Positions 17,139 to 26,560 of a stretch of 64,000 bases of DNA are shown in pieces; positions within the stretch are counted from its first letter, which is position 1; each line of letters opens with the position of its first letter. Source of the DNA: Thiomargarita sp. (GTDB taxonomy: Bacteria > Pseudomonadota > Gammaproteobacteria > Beggiatoales > Beggiatoaceae); assembly GCA_022729575.1 (NCBI GenBank), contig DZAL01000002.1, positions 17,135 through 81,134 of the forward strand. Direction: 5' to 3'. The notes beneath the pieces were generated by a model, which worked only from the letters and a program-made list of their open reading frames with translations, was not told the origin of the DNA and did not search any database. The position numbers were made by a program, and so were the translations under genes.

Positions 17139-19169
17139 GTGGCTATCCTCGAAATTAAATCTGGAGATTACATTTTTGGTATAGAGTATACCACGTCAAA
17201 TAATCAGAAACAACACCATGAACTGGGTATTCTCAGAGTCTTTCCATTCGAGTCAGGCTCCCCAAAAACTGGCCAATGGCATGTACAATTCAATACGACT
17301 GATCAGCAGCCGATAAAAGAGGTCATCATTAGCATAGCTGCTCGCTTGGGATTACTACCAGTACACTTCATTGAGGAGTTTAAACAAGCACTACTATCAC
17401 CGCGTCCCCTCTGTTTAGTGGCAGATACCTCGTCCCTACATCACGGTAGCCTGGTACAAGCCTGTCGCCTGCGAAAAGGTAAACCCACTCATCTGGTTAT
17501 TCCAGACCAAGTTTACATGGAAATCCAAAGACAACGAGAACGATATAGTTCACGTCAAAATAAACCTGAGCATGACTCGGTAATCGCTACCGCAACCAGC
17601 CACCAGGTTCCCCAAACTACGACGACCGCACTATTTAATAGTATGCAAGTTTCTACGGTGCGTAGTTTAACCGGTAAGATTGATCAGCAGGATGACACTC
17701 ATTGGTCCGAATGGTTGAAAGCACGCCGTTCTCAAAGTATGCAAGTAGCCGCCGCTCGTTCCGTGCGCAGATTAAAAGAATTGGGAATGATACCTCATTA
17801 TATCCGTCCACCAGATGCGATGGTACGTTATTTTGGTTCGGCGAGTGGTACTGGGGAACAAACCGAACCATCTTTTAAAGATGGCCCCAATTATCACAGA
17901 GATCGTTTGATACTAGAGGCCGCCAGAGTGCAACGGATGTTGTTACCCACGGTGCCTGTTTGGTTAGTCACTGGGGATGCTAATCTGGCGATACAAGCTA
18001 AACTAGAAGATTTTCAGGTAGGATATTCCTGGTTGCCCAAATTTCAACCAGCCAGTCAGGTAATTCTTACCTCACCTTATTTTGAACCTTATACCTTGAC
18101 ACCACAATTTTTAACCATCGAAGAATTTTTAGAAGAATGGTTATGGCATTGGGAAACTATAATGTTGCAACGGTCTGGCAAAGGTGAAAGAACTATTTGG
18201 GAACTGCCTCCTAGACAGTCTCGTGAAAGAGTTCAACTGCAACTCAGTCAGCCCTCTTCAAATTTAATTAAATCAACTACCAGTAAATGTCCACGTCGCC
18301 AAATAGGGGGAGTTTTTAATCAGGTCAGCGATAACAATAGTTCCAAAGTCTCCGTGCCAGCCAGAGCGCCCACGGTATCCAATTTACTGCAAGGATTGCA
18401 ACGGTTAGCTGGAATTGACACGGTTGACGCTCACAAGCCTATCGCCCCAGAGGTAGTTTCCTATCTATGTGGTCTGAAATGGGCACGAAAAACGGATTCT
18501 CTGAAAATTACCGAGCGGGGTAGAAATTTGGCAGAGCGTTGGAATCAGCTAACTGCCGATATGGTGGTAGAATGGTATGACTGGATATATGATGCCAGTC
18601 AAGATTTATTATCGTTATTACCCCAACCAAAAATTTTGGACGCACTCCTCCTCTCAAAATCGTTATTACCCCAACCAAAAATTTTGGACGCACTCCTCCT
18701 CTCAAAATGGCAAGGTGATAATGAGCTAGCTGACCAAATTAATGAGAGCGAGCGGAATATTGAAAGTCAATCCAGGTTGGCTAATGCGTTTGGTTTAATC
18801 GTTCGTTTGAATGGTAAATCCTATAAGACTGAATGGAAAACTCCTCAAGAGGCCGCGGATTTGATTTTTGATACCGCTACTCAGCTACAGCAACAAATTA
18901 GTCACAGCAGTGCAGTACCAGTAGGTAAGGTATTTACTCACTTACTGACGACTGAAGGAGCGCTATCGTTACCCGATTTTCGCAGGGGATTGTTTGAATT
19001 ATACACCACTAAGCGAATTATTCTAAGTGGTACGGTGCCTGACAAAAATTCGGTAAAAATTAAAGTATTAGTGCCTCACCACCAAACCGAACTATTGGAG
19101 GTTAACCTGGGGGTTGGTGATTTTTTGATTCCCAACCAACCTAGCCAAGTCATCATTTTGGAGAAATAA
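17139..19169 (+). CDS. Large PIN-domain protein (putative ribonuclease), second gene of operon
   Basis: 676 residues. The four acidic positions of a PIN nuclease can be seen: Asp96 in LVADTSSL, Glu128 in DQVYMEIQ, Asp255 in HRDRLILEAA and Asp280 in WLVTGDANLA. A long insertion separates the second and third, so the PIN fold would span about 90-310 with an insert. The N-terminal 85 residues are beta-rich; the C-terminal 360 residues match nothing I know. Residues 492-523 contain a 16-residue tandem duplication from an exact 48-bp repeat. The start is GTG at 17139 with GGAG upstream. The next gene starts one base after the stop. Metal-dependent RNA cleavage is expected from the fold. Confidence 0.7.
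   Translation: MAILEIKSGDYIFGIEYTTSNNQKQHHELGILRVFPFESGSPKTGQWHVQFNTTDQQPIKEVIISIAARLGLLPVHFIEEFKQALLSPRPLCLVADTSSLHHGSLVQACRLRKGKPTHLVIPDQVYMEIQRQRERYSSRQNKPEHDSVIATATSHQVPQTTTTALFNSMQVSTVRSLTGKIDQQDDTHWSEWLKARRSQSMQVAAARSVRRLKELGMIPHYIRPPDAMVRYFGSASGTGEQTEPSFKDGPNYHRDRLILEAARVQRMLLPTVPVWLVTGDANLAIQAKLEDFQVGYSWLPKFQPASQVILTSPYFEPYTLTPQFLTIEEFLEEWLWHWETIMLQRSGKGERTIWELPPRQSRERVQLQLSQPSSNLIKSTTSKCPRRQIGGVFNQVSDNNSSKVSVPARAPTVSNLLQGLQRLAGIDTVDAHKPIAPEVVSYLCGLKWARKTDSLKITERGRNLAERWNQLTADMVVEWYDWIYDASQDLLSLLPQPKILDALLLSKSLLPQPKILDALLLSKWQGDNELADQINESERNIESQSRLANAFGLIVRLNGKSYKTEWKTPQEAADLIFDTATQLQQQISHSSAVPVGKVFTHLLTTEGALSLPDFRRGLFELYTTKRIILSGTVPDKNSVKIKVLVPHHQTELLEVNLGVGDFLIPNQPSQVIILEK
18613..18708 (+). 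repeat. Exact 48-bp tandem duplication inside the PIN gene
   Basis: Two adjacent identical 48-bp units at 18613-18660 and 18661-18708. It duplicates 16 residues (containing LPQPKILDALLLSK) without changing the frame. Confidence 0.95.
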
Positions 19170-19170
19170 T

Positions 19171-20331
19171 ATGGGATTTCTAAAGTTAGACGACAACCAC
19201 CAATCAACAATTGTGGTGACTCCAAACTATGAGAAGTTAAGTTATTTAAAAAATCCTTTTCCTCCCAAGGGCCAAGTATGTCATGAAGTTTATGTAGAAC
19301 GACCGGAATTAAACGAATTAAGTCGTGCTTTACATAGTTTTCTGTCTGGTCGTAAATCAGGTGGATTCTGGGTCATAGAAAGTGAACGTGGCGTGGGTAA
19401 GAGTAATTTCTTAAAACATCTGGAATGGGAATTTAACCAAGCCTACAGTAATGGCCAATTAGAAGGGACGGTACACCAATATATTCCAGGTCCACAGGTT
19501 GAAGCACAACTACTGGTCGAATACCTACTGCAAGCGATTGGGGAAGAGCGGTTTCACCGCTTGTTGAAAACCGGCGTATCTCTGCCTGAATCTTCTAAAG
19601 GCACGGATTTATACCGCTTTATCTCTAGCCTGAAAACAGCAAAAATGGTTACCTCAAAACCACTACCTTCACAACCGCCGTTGTTTGGCGAACCGCAACC
19701 TGCGGAACAACCAGAAGAGGATTTATGGTTAGAACCTACTACTTTTTTAATACGGTGGTTAGCAGGACACCAAACTTACACCAAAGAGCGGGAGCATTAT
19801 AATATCTGGTCAAAAGACCGGATGCCCCCAGCGGTAGCCTTTCCCTATTTAAGACTGTTGGTAGAGGAGATGGGACATCACCAAATTCTCCAACGCATTG
19901 TGTTATTGTTGGACGAATTTGAAGATATACAGGTGTTAAATAATCAGGCTCAATCTGAATATATTTTAGCCTTAAAGAATTTACTCAACTGCTTTAACTG
20001 GCAAGGATTATTCGTGATTATCGCCGGCCAAGCTGGTGCTTTTAGTGCGATTGGTAGTCGCTACACCTCTTTTTCTGACCGATGGGAACGTGCTAACTTG
20101 AGACCGCTACAAAACCACGAGGATGCTGTGAAATTGGCTAGGGCTTATATGGAATTTGCTCACCAAGAATATCTCAAGCGGAATCGTAGTAAAAAACCAC
20201 TACCGGTAGAAAAGTTGGAGCCTTCCGAGAAGGACCTCAGAATCTTTGTAAATGCCGATACACCAATTACTCAGAGGAATTTTCTGCAAAAGTTGCATGA
20301 ATGGATTGAACAAAAGTGTTTGCCAAACTAA
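19171..20331 (+). CDS. AAA-type ATPase, third gene of the PIN-ATPase operon
   Basis: 386 residues. Walker A is ESERGVGKSNF (Lys77-Ser78) and Walker B is RIVLLLDEFED (Asp248-Glu249). A downstream VIIAGQAGAF with GSRYTSFSDRW could be the sensor and arginine region of an ORC/Cdc6- or STAND-like module. A Pro/Gln/Glu-rich linker near 170-185 divides the domain. The opening NPFPPKG and VERPELNELSRAL resembles the front of AAA_16-type ATPases. The ATG follows the PIN gene stop by one base, with GGAG upstream. I infer that it works with the PIN protein. It has no close match to a named defence ATPase that I can recall. Confidence 0.75.
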   Translation: MGFLKLDDNHQSTIVVTPNYEKLSYLKNPFPPKGQVCHEVYVERPELNELSRALHSFLSGRKSGGFWVIESERGVGKSNFLKHLEWEFNQAYSNGQLEGTVHQYIPGPQVEAQLLVEYLLQAIGEERFHRLLKTGVSLPESSKGTDLYRFISSLKTAKMVTSKPLPSQPPLFGEPQPAEQPEEDLWLEPTTFLIRWLAGHQTYTKEREHYNIWSKDRMPPAVAFPYLRLLVEEMGHHQILQRIVLLLDEFEDIQVLNNQAQSEYILALKNLLNCFNWQGLFVIIAGQAGAFSAIGSRYTSFSDRWERANLRPLQNHEDAVKLARAYMEFAHQEYLKRNRSKKPLPVEKLEPSEKDLRIFVNADTPITQRNFLQKLHEWIEQKCLPN

Positions 20332-20404
20332 ATAGAGTTTAACACTCCGTAGAGTCATAATCAAGTATTCTGGAGTCCAAATTTTTCAAATTTGGATAGC
20401 GATG

Positions 20405-20542
20405 AAATTTAGGTGAGAACTTAGGACTGGCAGTCCTTTGAGGACTGCCAGTCCTGACCGCCTCAAAGAACTTAGGACTGGCAGTCCTTTGAGGACTGCC
20501 AGTCCTGACCGCCTCAGAGAACTTAAGACTGCCAGTCCTGAT
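20405..20542. repeat. Family C hairpin array at right edge of the PIN-ATPase cassette
   Basis: Two perfect 33-bp family C hairpins (20423-20455 and 20474-20506; arm AGGACTGGCAGTCCT, loop TTG) plus a half copy, separated by GACCGCCTCARAGAACTT spacers. The unit repeats about every 51 bases. Confidence 0.9.
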
Positions 20543-20675
20543 CGCATCATCATCCACCTGTCATCACTAGCACTATTTTTCGCTTTCCTAAACGGCAAAG
20601 GTTTAGGAAATCTTAACCTTTGGTTGTTGATAACCCATTGAAGGTTAACACCTCCATTGGTTTGGAGGGACTACC
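20543..20675 (+). repeat. Right 133-bp direct repeat flanking the PIN-ATPase operon
   Basis: Identical to 16622-16754 and in the same orientation. It ends immediately before the argH stop codon. Confidence 0.95.
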
Positions 20676-22073
20676 TTAATTCTCAATTCCAAATTCCAAA
20701 CGACTACGTACACGTTGAATGGCCGCCCGTACTTGCGCTGGTGCAGTGCCACCAAAATGCTGCCGTGCCACCACCGCGCCTTCTAAAGTCAAAATGGCAT
20801 AGACTTCCTCAGTAATCAGCGGCGAAAACCGTTGAAAGACCTCTAAGCTCACCTCTTCTAAATCTTTCCCAGCGTCGATACAATAACGCACGGTTTTACC
20901 AACGATTTCATGGGCTTCACGAAATGGCACTCCTTTACGTACTAAATAATCGGCCAAATCCGTGGCTGTGGTAAAACCGCGTTTAGCGGCTTGATACATC
21001 ACTTCTCGATTGAATTGTATCGTCGGTATCATCTCGGCATATACTCGTAAACATCCGGTTACTGTATCAATGGTATCAAATAACGGCTCCTTATCTTCCT
21101 GATTGTCTTTATTGTACGCCAACGGTTGTGATTTCATCAAGGTCAATAAACTAAGAAGATGGCCATAGACGCGGCCAGTTTTGCCGCGGACCAATTCTGG
21201 CACATCAGGATTTTTCTTCTGTGGCATAATAGAGGAGCCGGTACAAAACGCATCGCTGAGTTCAATAAAATTGAATTGGGCCGAAGACCATAATACTAAC
21301 TCCTCGGAAAAACGTGACAAGTGCATCATCAAAATCGCGGCGGTCGCAGTAAATTCAATGGCAAAATCACGGTCACTGACCGCGTCTAAGGAATTTTCTG
21401 CTACTGTGTCAAAGTCCAACAATTGGGCCGTATAATGACGGTCGAGGGGATAACTGGTGCCTGCTAAGGCTGCGGCTCCCAGCGGTAAACTATTCACTCG
21501 TTGCCGCCCTTCTTGTAACCGATTGCGATCACGTAATAGCATTTCACACCAGGCTAATAAATGATGACCCAAAGTAATCGGTTGCGCATTTTGTAAATGG
21601 GTAAAACCCGGCATAATCGTCTCCGCTTCCGCTTCGGCCACCGTCACTAGCGCGGTAATTAACCGAGTTAACTCGATCTGGATGACATCTATTTCATGGC
21701 GCAAATATAACCGAATATCGGTGGCGACTTGGTCATTACGAGAGCGGCCGGTATGTAATTTCTTGCCGACGAGTCCAATTTTTTGCACTAAGCGAGTTTC
21801 GATATTCATGTGGACATCTTCTAACGCCAGTGACCAAGTAAATTGACCTTGATTAATCTCCTCCTGAATGGCTTGGAGACCTTGAATAATTTGGGCGGCT
21901 TCGGTTTCCGTTAACACGCCTACTTTCGCCAACATTTGCGCATGAGCAATGGAACCTTGAATATCGTATTCAGCCAACCGATTATCGAAACTAACCGAAG
22001 CCGTAAACGCTTCCACAAAGACATTAGTGGGCGCGGTAAACCGACCACCCCAGGGTTTTTCTTGATTATTCAT
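20676..22073 (-). CDS. argH: Argininosuccinate lyase
   Basis: 465 residues with this start. It splits argininosuccinate into arginine and fumarate, the last step of arginine synthesis. The superfamily signature [12 protein letters not shown] is present, as are [11 protein letters not shown] and [11 protein letters not shown]. The frame is open to 22103, but the ATG at 22073 starts [12 protein letters not shown], placing the conserved WGGRF where it belongs, so I prefer it. The gene ends at the edge of the direct repeat that flanks the PIN-ATPase cassette. Confidence 0.95.
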   Translation of the reverse strand: MNNQEKPWGGRFTAPTNVFVEAFTASVSFDNRLAEYDIQGSIAHAQMLAKVGVLTETEAAQIIQGLQAIQEEINQGQFTWSLALEDVHMNIETRLVQKIGLVGKKLHTGRSRNDQVATDIRLYLRHEIDVIQIELTRLITALVTVAEAEAETIMPGFTHLQNAQPITLGHHLLAWCEMLLRDRNRLQEGRQRVNSLPLGAAALAGTSYPLDRHYTAQLLDFDTVAENSLDAVSDRDFAIEFTATAAILMMHLSRFSEELVLWSSAQFNFIELSDAFCTGSSIMPQKKNPDVPELVRGKTGRVYGHLLSLLTLMKSQPLAYNKDNQEDKEPLFDTIDTVTGCLRVYAEMIPTIQFNREVMYQAAKRGFTTATDLADYLVRKGVPFREAHEIVGKTVRYCIDAGKDLEEVSLEVFQRFSPLITEEVYAILTLEGAVVARQHFGGTAPAQVRAAIQRVRSRLEFGIEN

Positions 22074-22116
22074 AATATTTTTGATTAAAATTGCGGGTAA
22101 CAACCAGAATTCTGGA

Positions 22117-22259
22117 CCGATTTGACAACTTTTTGAAAGTTGTCAAATCTAAACCCCGAACCGATTTGACAACTGTTTAAACCGATTTGACAACTTTTCG
22201 AAAGTTGTCAAATCTAAACGGCGAACCGATTTGACAACTTTTCGAAAGTTGTCAAATCT
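22117..22259. repeat. Cluster of family A hairpins between argH and the MBL gene
   Basis: Two or three full hairpins plus a half unit, with CGAACCGATTTGACAACT-type joints, fill the whole gap. Neighbouring copies share the spacer AAACNNCGAACCG, a sign of tandem growth. Confidence 0.88.
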
Positions 22260-22266
22260 ACAACAC

Positions 22267-23025
22267 CTAAGGTAATTTGTAATTATCCTGCGTCAATAAA
22301 TCGACTCCACATTTAAGGTCCTCCAGCCAATCTAACAACATCTCAATCATAGCCTTACCCTTAAATGGTCGTCCATGTTGCGGTACCATCCATTCTACAT
22401 CTAAACCACGTATCATATTGACCCAGTAACGACAAACCTTATTACTGGCCATATAGCGGCGGTGAAATGATTCCATATAAAACCGATGACTCTCAAAATT
22501 TTCCACTGGACAATCCGCTTTCGACGGCACGATAGAAGCCCCTAAATCACCAGTGAAGAGAATTTTACTAATGGAATCGTAAAACTGAAAATTGCCCTCC
22601 GAATGTAAAAAATGGGCTGGTATCGCTTTCAGCACGGTCCGCCCCAATTGGATATTCATCCCTTTATCCGGAATACCAATCATTCGGTCTTTGAGTTTAC
22701 CCGCGGTAGCAAAATGAGTGATAAAATGTTCCCACAGCGCCGGGACCATGACTTTACAATCACTACCAACTAGCCATTTATCCAAGGAGGAGATAACGTC
22801 AGGGTCTTGGTGAGAGCCGATGACATAATCCAAACTTTTCGTGAATAGATATTTGTAGGATTGCATGAATAAATCATTGTAAATCAAGTCCCCGCCAGGG
22901 TCAAGTAAAGCCGAATGGTTGCCATCGATAATCAAAAATTGATTGCATTGAACACTTTTTTCGTGAACTAAATCATAAAAACCGATACACTTATGGCTAC
23001 CATCATTGTAAAGTTCAACTGCCAT
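22267..23025 (-). CDS. Metallo-beta-lactamase-fold protein, flavodiiron (ODP) type
   Basis: 252 residues. The hydrolase-like fold has GSHQDPDVISSL in the place of the HxHxDH metal motif, HFLHSEGNF, FTGDLGAS and a final PQHGRPFKG, the pattern of the di-iron domain of flavodiiron proteins and of the ODP oxygen-sensing family. No flavodoxin domain follows. It may reduce or sense oxygen; the substrate is unproven. The frame is open to 23130, but those codons are read through a family A hairpin, and the ATG at 23025 has GGAG upstream, so 23025 is the likely start. Confidence 0.8.
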   Translation of the reverse strand: MAVELYNDGSHKCIGFYDLVHEKSVQCNQFLIIDGNHSALLDPGGDLIYNDLFMQSYKYLFTKSLDYVIGSHQDPDVISSLDKWLVGSDCKVMVPALWEHFITHFATAGKLKDRMIGIPDKGMNIQLGRTVLKAIPAHFLHSEGNFQFYDSISKILFTGDLGASIVPSKADCPVENFESHRFYMESFHRRYMASNKVCRYWVNMIRGLDVEWMVPQHGRPFKGKAMIEMLLDWLEDLKCGVDLLTQDNYKLP

Positions 23026-23064
23026 GGTGGTCTTTTCTCCTCTACCAAAACAATATTTAACAAA

Positions 23065-23097
23065 AGATTTGACAACTGGTTGAAAGTTGTCAAATCT
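23065..23097. repeat. 33-bp hairpin, family A, in a divergent promoter region
   Basis: Arms as in family A with two changes. It stands between the divergent MBL and copper-ATPase genes, about 40-60 bases from each start. Confidence 0.85.
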
Positions 23098-23152
23098 AAA
23101 TCTTACCGAGTTTTTCTTTAACAACGTCAACTATTTTTTAGATTATACCATT

Positions 23153-25657
23153 ATGTCAAAACAGCAATGCTATCATTGTGGCCTACCAGTGCCTGAGCAT
23201 TCGGAGTGGTCAGTGATTATTCAAGCACAACCACGTCCAATGTGTTGTCCAGGCTGTCAAGCGGTTGCTCAAGCCATCGTCGGCGCCGGGTTGCAGGAGT
23301 TTTATACTTATCGTACTACTCAGGCCCCGACTGGGCAACTGTTAATTCCTGAATTGTTGCAACAAACTCAAGTGTATGATAACCCTGCGGTGCAAAAACG
23401 CTTGGTGCGGCTTGAAGGGGAGCATATTCGTGAGGTATCCTTAATTTTAGAGGGAATTACCTGTGCGGCTTGTATTTGGTTAAATGAACGCCATTTGCGT
23501 ACATTGCCCGGTGTCTTGAGCGTACAAGTCAACTATTCCACTCACCGTGCCCAGGTACGGTGGGATAATTCTCAACTTCCTCTCAGTGAAATTTTGCAAG
23601 CGGTTAGTCAAATTGGTTATGTCGCCCATCCTTATGACCCGCAACGTCAGCAAGCGGTGTTAGAGCGAGAGCGCAAGCAGCAATTACGTCGACTTGGGGT
23701 TGCGGGCGTATTAGGAATGCAGGTGATGATGATTTCCATCGCGTTATATGCTGGGGCTTGGTCTGGCATGGCACCAGAATTTAGAACTTTATTTCACTGG
23801 CTCAATCTATTATTGACCACCCCCATTTTACTCTATTCCGCCGCGCCCTTTTTTCGCGGTGCTTGGCGAGATTTGAGTCATCGACAAGCTGGAATGGAGG
23901 TCCCTATTGCTTTAGCTATCAGTCTCGCTTTTCTAGGTAGTGTGTGGGCGACGTTGAGTGGCACCGGCGAGGTTTATTATGACTCCGTTGCTATGTTTGT
24001 CTTTTTCCTCTTGACGGGCCGCTATTTTGAATTAATGGCTCGTCATAAAAGTTCTCAAGCGGCTGAAAATTTAGTGCGGATGGTGCCGATGACCGCCATT
24101 CGTTTACCTTCCAATGCCACCGGCGCAGTCAAGGAAGAAGTGGTACTGGTGGCGGAGTTAAACCAGGGGGATACTGTGCTCATTCGACCTGGCGAGACCA
24201 TTCCGGCGGATGGGACTATTATAGTAGGTCACTCTAATATAGATGAAGCCTTACTCACCGGCGAAAGTTATCCGATTGCCAAACAACCTGGACAAACGGT
24301 ATTAGCCGGTACTATCAATATCCACAGTCCCTTGCAAATACAAGTCGATAAAGTGGGCGCGGAGACGGTATTATCGCACATTTTACGCTTATTGGAACGA
24401 GCGCAGATGGAAAAACCGACGTTGACTCAATTGGCCGATAAAATAGCGGCCTGGTTCATTTTAGGCGTGTTAATTTTAGCCACCGCAGTCGCTTGCTATT
24501 GGTGGCTAGTCAACCCTGAAGTATGGCTACCTATCACTTTAGCCGTCTTAGTCGTCACTTGTCCGTGCGCCTTATCACTGGCCACCCCGACCGCGGTGAC
24601 TGCCGCCACCAGCACGTTAACGCGAGTGGGTTTGCTCATTACTCGTGGTCATACGTTAGAAACTTTAGCCCGTGCCACTCATTTTGTCTTTGATAAAACG
24701 GGGACGTTAACCGAAGGACATTTGCAATTACTCGCCACCCAGGCTTTTAGTGCTTTACCTTCAAGCACTTGCTTACAATATGCCATCGCTTTAGAACGTC
24801 ATTCTGAACATCCGATTGCCCAAGCATTGATAACTGCCATCAGTGATAATCTCTCCGCCCTGACCGCCACCGCGGTGAGTAATTACCCCGGCGCGGGGAT
24901 GCAGGGAATGGTGGCGGGGAATACTTACTTTATCGGCACCCCTAAGTTTATTGCGGACCGTACCGGTTTAGCCTTGCCCATGGCACCATTGCAAGCGTTA
25001 CAGCAAGAAGGTCATACCTTAGTATTGTTAGCCGACTCGCAAATGATACATGCGGCTTTTACTTTAGGTGATAAAATTCGGCTAGGCGCACGGGAATTAG
25101 TGACCGCTTTGCAACAGCAGGGAAAATCAGTCATTCTCCTCAGTGGGGACCAGGCGACGGCCGTGCAACGAGTCGCGCAGGCGGTTGGAATCAGCGAATT
25201 TGGTTATTCGCTCACCCCAGAAGATAAGTTAGCGCGAGTGAAAGCGTTGCAGGCGCAAGGGGCGATGGTGGCCATGATTGGAGACGGGGTGAATGATGCG
25301 CCAGTATTGGCCCAGGCTCAAGTGTCGATAGCGATGGGCAGTGGGACTCAAATCGCCAAAGCCAGTGCCGATATGATATTACTGACCGAGCAATTACCTA
25401 ATTTACTGATTGGGATTAAGACCGCCCATAACACTTTGAATATCATTCGGCAAAATGTGAGGTGGGCGATCGTTTACAACGTAATCGCCTTGCCCGCGGC
25501 CGCAATTGGTTGGATCGCACCTTGGATGGCGGCGCTTGGGATGTCATTAAGTTCGCTATTGGTCGTCGTGAATGCGTTACGATTATTAAAGTTACCCTCA
25601 CGAACGGCGTTGGAGTCCAAATCTTCAGATTTGGCAACGTCGTCTCACTTTGATTAA
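23153..25657 (+). CDS. Heavy-metal (copper) P-type ATPase, CcoI/FixI-like
   Basis: 834 residues. The N-terminus has CYHCGLP and PMCCPGCQ, a cysteine-rich module found in CcoI/FixI-type ATPases, then an HMA domain with GITCAACIW. Eight membrane helices are expected. The transport motif TCPCAL, phosphorylation site DKTGTLTEG, LLTGES and GDGVNDAPVL are all intact. Such pumps export copper(I) for assembly of cbb3-type cytochrome oxidase rather than for bulk detoxification, but no ccoNOP or ccoS gene is in view, so a CopA role remains possible. The frame is open to 23087, where it runs through a hairpin; ATG 23153 precedes the cysteine module and is chosen. Confidence 0.88.
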   Translation: MSKQQCYHCGLPVPEHSEWSVIIQAQPRPMCCPGCQAVAQAIVGAGLQEFYTYRTTQAPTGQLLIPELLQQTQVYDNPAVQKRLVRLEGEHIREVSLILEGITCAACIWLNERHLRTLPGVLSVQVNYSTHRAQVRWDNSQLPLSEILQAVSQIGYVAHPYDPQRQQAVLERERKQQLRRLGVAGVLGMQVMMISIALYAGAWSGMAPEFRTLFHWLNLLLTTPILLYSAAPFFRGAWRDLSHRQAGMEVPIALAISLAFLGSVWATLSGTGEVYYDSVAMFVFFLLTGRYFELMARHKSSQAAENLVRMVPMTAIRLPSNATGAVKEEVVLVAELNQGDTVLIRPGETIPADGTIIVGHSNIDEALLTGESYPIAKQPGQTVLAGTINIHSPLQIQVDKVGAETVLSHILRLLERAQMEKPTLTQLADKIAAWFILGVLILATAVACYWWLVNPEVWLPITLAVLVVTCPCALSLATPTAVTAATSTLTRVGLLITRGHTLETLARATHFVFDKTGTLTEGHLQLLATQAFSALPSSTCLQYAIALERHSEHPIAQALITAISDNLSALTATAVSNYPGAGMQGMVAGNTYFIGTPKFIADRTGLALPMAPLQALQQEGHTLVLLADSQMIHAAFTLGDKIRLGARELVTALQQQGKSVILLSGDQATAVQRVAQAVGISEFGYSLTPEDKLARVKALQAQGAMVAMIGDGVNDAPVLAQAQVSIAMGSGTQIAKASADMILLTEQLPNLLIGIKTAHNTLNIIRQNVRWAIVYNVIALPAAAIGWIAPWMAALGMSLSSLLVVVNALRLLKLPSRTALESKSSDLATSSHFD

Positions 25658-25689
25658 TCCCGTCCAAAGCTGAAGGTTTGGACTCCAAC

Positions 25690-25898
25690 GCGGTTTAACT
25701 TAATGGCAGTGCGGCTAAAGCCTCTACTCCAACCTTCGAAAGAGCAAACCTGTTGGAGTAGAGGCTTTAGCCGGTGGACCGGCCGCGACGACCTTTAATG
25801 GGGGTGCCGACCTCTACCGGCTAAAGCCTCCACTCCAACCTTCGAAAGAGCAAACCTGTTGGAGTAGAGGCTTTAGCCGCACTGCCATTAAGTTAAGG
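25690..25898. mobile_element. Family E element with CTTAACTTAATGGCAGTGC ends
   Basis: A roughly 210-bp non-coding element whose ends are long inverted repeats: TTAACTTAATGGCAGTGCGG at the left and its reverse complement at the right. Inside, two inverted-repeat modules pair GGCTAAAGCCTCTACTCCAA with TTGGAGTAGAGGCTTTAGCC. Related ends occur at 2105, 5674, 7662, 56531 and 56915. Confidence 0.75.
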
Positions 25899-25981
25899 AA
25901 TTGGAAGCTAACGTAGGGTGCATCAGCGATAGCGTCATGCACCATTTTCGGTTCGGTGTATGCCAGATTCGATAATAGTCA

Positions 25982-26476
25982 TCATTTCAAAGCCAATTCC
26001 ACTTCTTCTTTATAGAGCCGAATAGATTCATCAATGATTGGGTTGTTTGGCATTCCATCGGTTAAATTTTCCGCTTGCCAAACTTCGCTGAACAGGGAAA
26101 TAGTGGGAATCGAAAGCCCCTTCTCTTGCGCGAGGAGGTAAAGTTTTTTGATCACAAAATAAGAGTGACTGGCTAAGAAAAACTGAATACCCTCTTCCGC
26201 CAACTTGGCGATGATGTCAAGTAATTGCGAGATCGCCTTTGGGTGCAGAGCTGATTCTGGTTCATCCATAAAAATTACCGAATTTTTATCTAGGTAGCGA
26301 TTGCCAAGTAACGTATCAAGGATAGCAATTTTTTTAATGCCTTCTGCCGTTACTCCAATCGGAAACTTTTGATTGCCTGTTCTAAATTGCCAGCGACTGG
26401 AAGCGTCGTCATATTCAACTTTGCCACCAAACATATCATCGAGGCGGTGCCGGGACTGGGAGGGCAGTTTAGCACT
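25982..26476 (-). pseudogene. AAA/OLD-type ATPase, C-terminal remnant
   Basis: The frame encodes only the ABC-type signature end of an ATPase: VIFMDEPESALHP (Walker B and D-loop) and FFLASHSYFVIKKL (switch histidine). There is no Walker A. The similarity continues upstream of the ATG at 26434 (residues SAKLPSQSRHRLDD) and then meets a stop inside a family F repeat, so the front part is lost. It is probably inactive. It belongs to the AAA_15/AAA_21 class often found in OLD-like or Septu-like systems, but with so little left no system can be named. Confidence 0.7.
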
Positions 26477-26485
26477 TCGCTTTCT

Positions 26486-26545
26486 CCTCCTCCTTACTCA
26501 AGTCTTTCCCCCCTCCTTACTCAAGGAGGGGTAGGGGGTGGTTAA
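26486..26545. repeat. Family F repeat (CTCCTTACTCAAGGAGGGG)
   Basis: A short GGAGGGG/CCTCC palindromic block that truncates the ATPase remnant on one side and precedes the RND gene stop on the other. Confidence 0.65.
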
Positions 26546-26560
26546 CGTACTGACACTAGC

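Noticed and set aside
20339..20641. Open frames over the family C hairpins (repeated RTGSPQRTASP peptides)
   Set aside because: They arise because the 33-bp palindrome is open in several frames; they have no ribosome site or family match.
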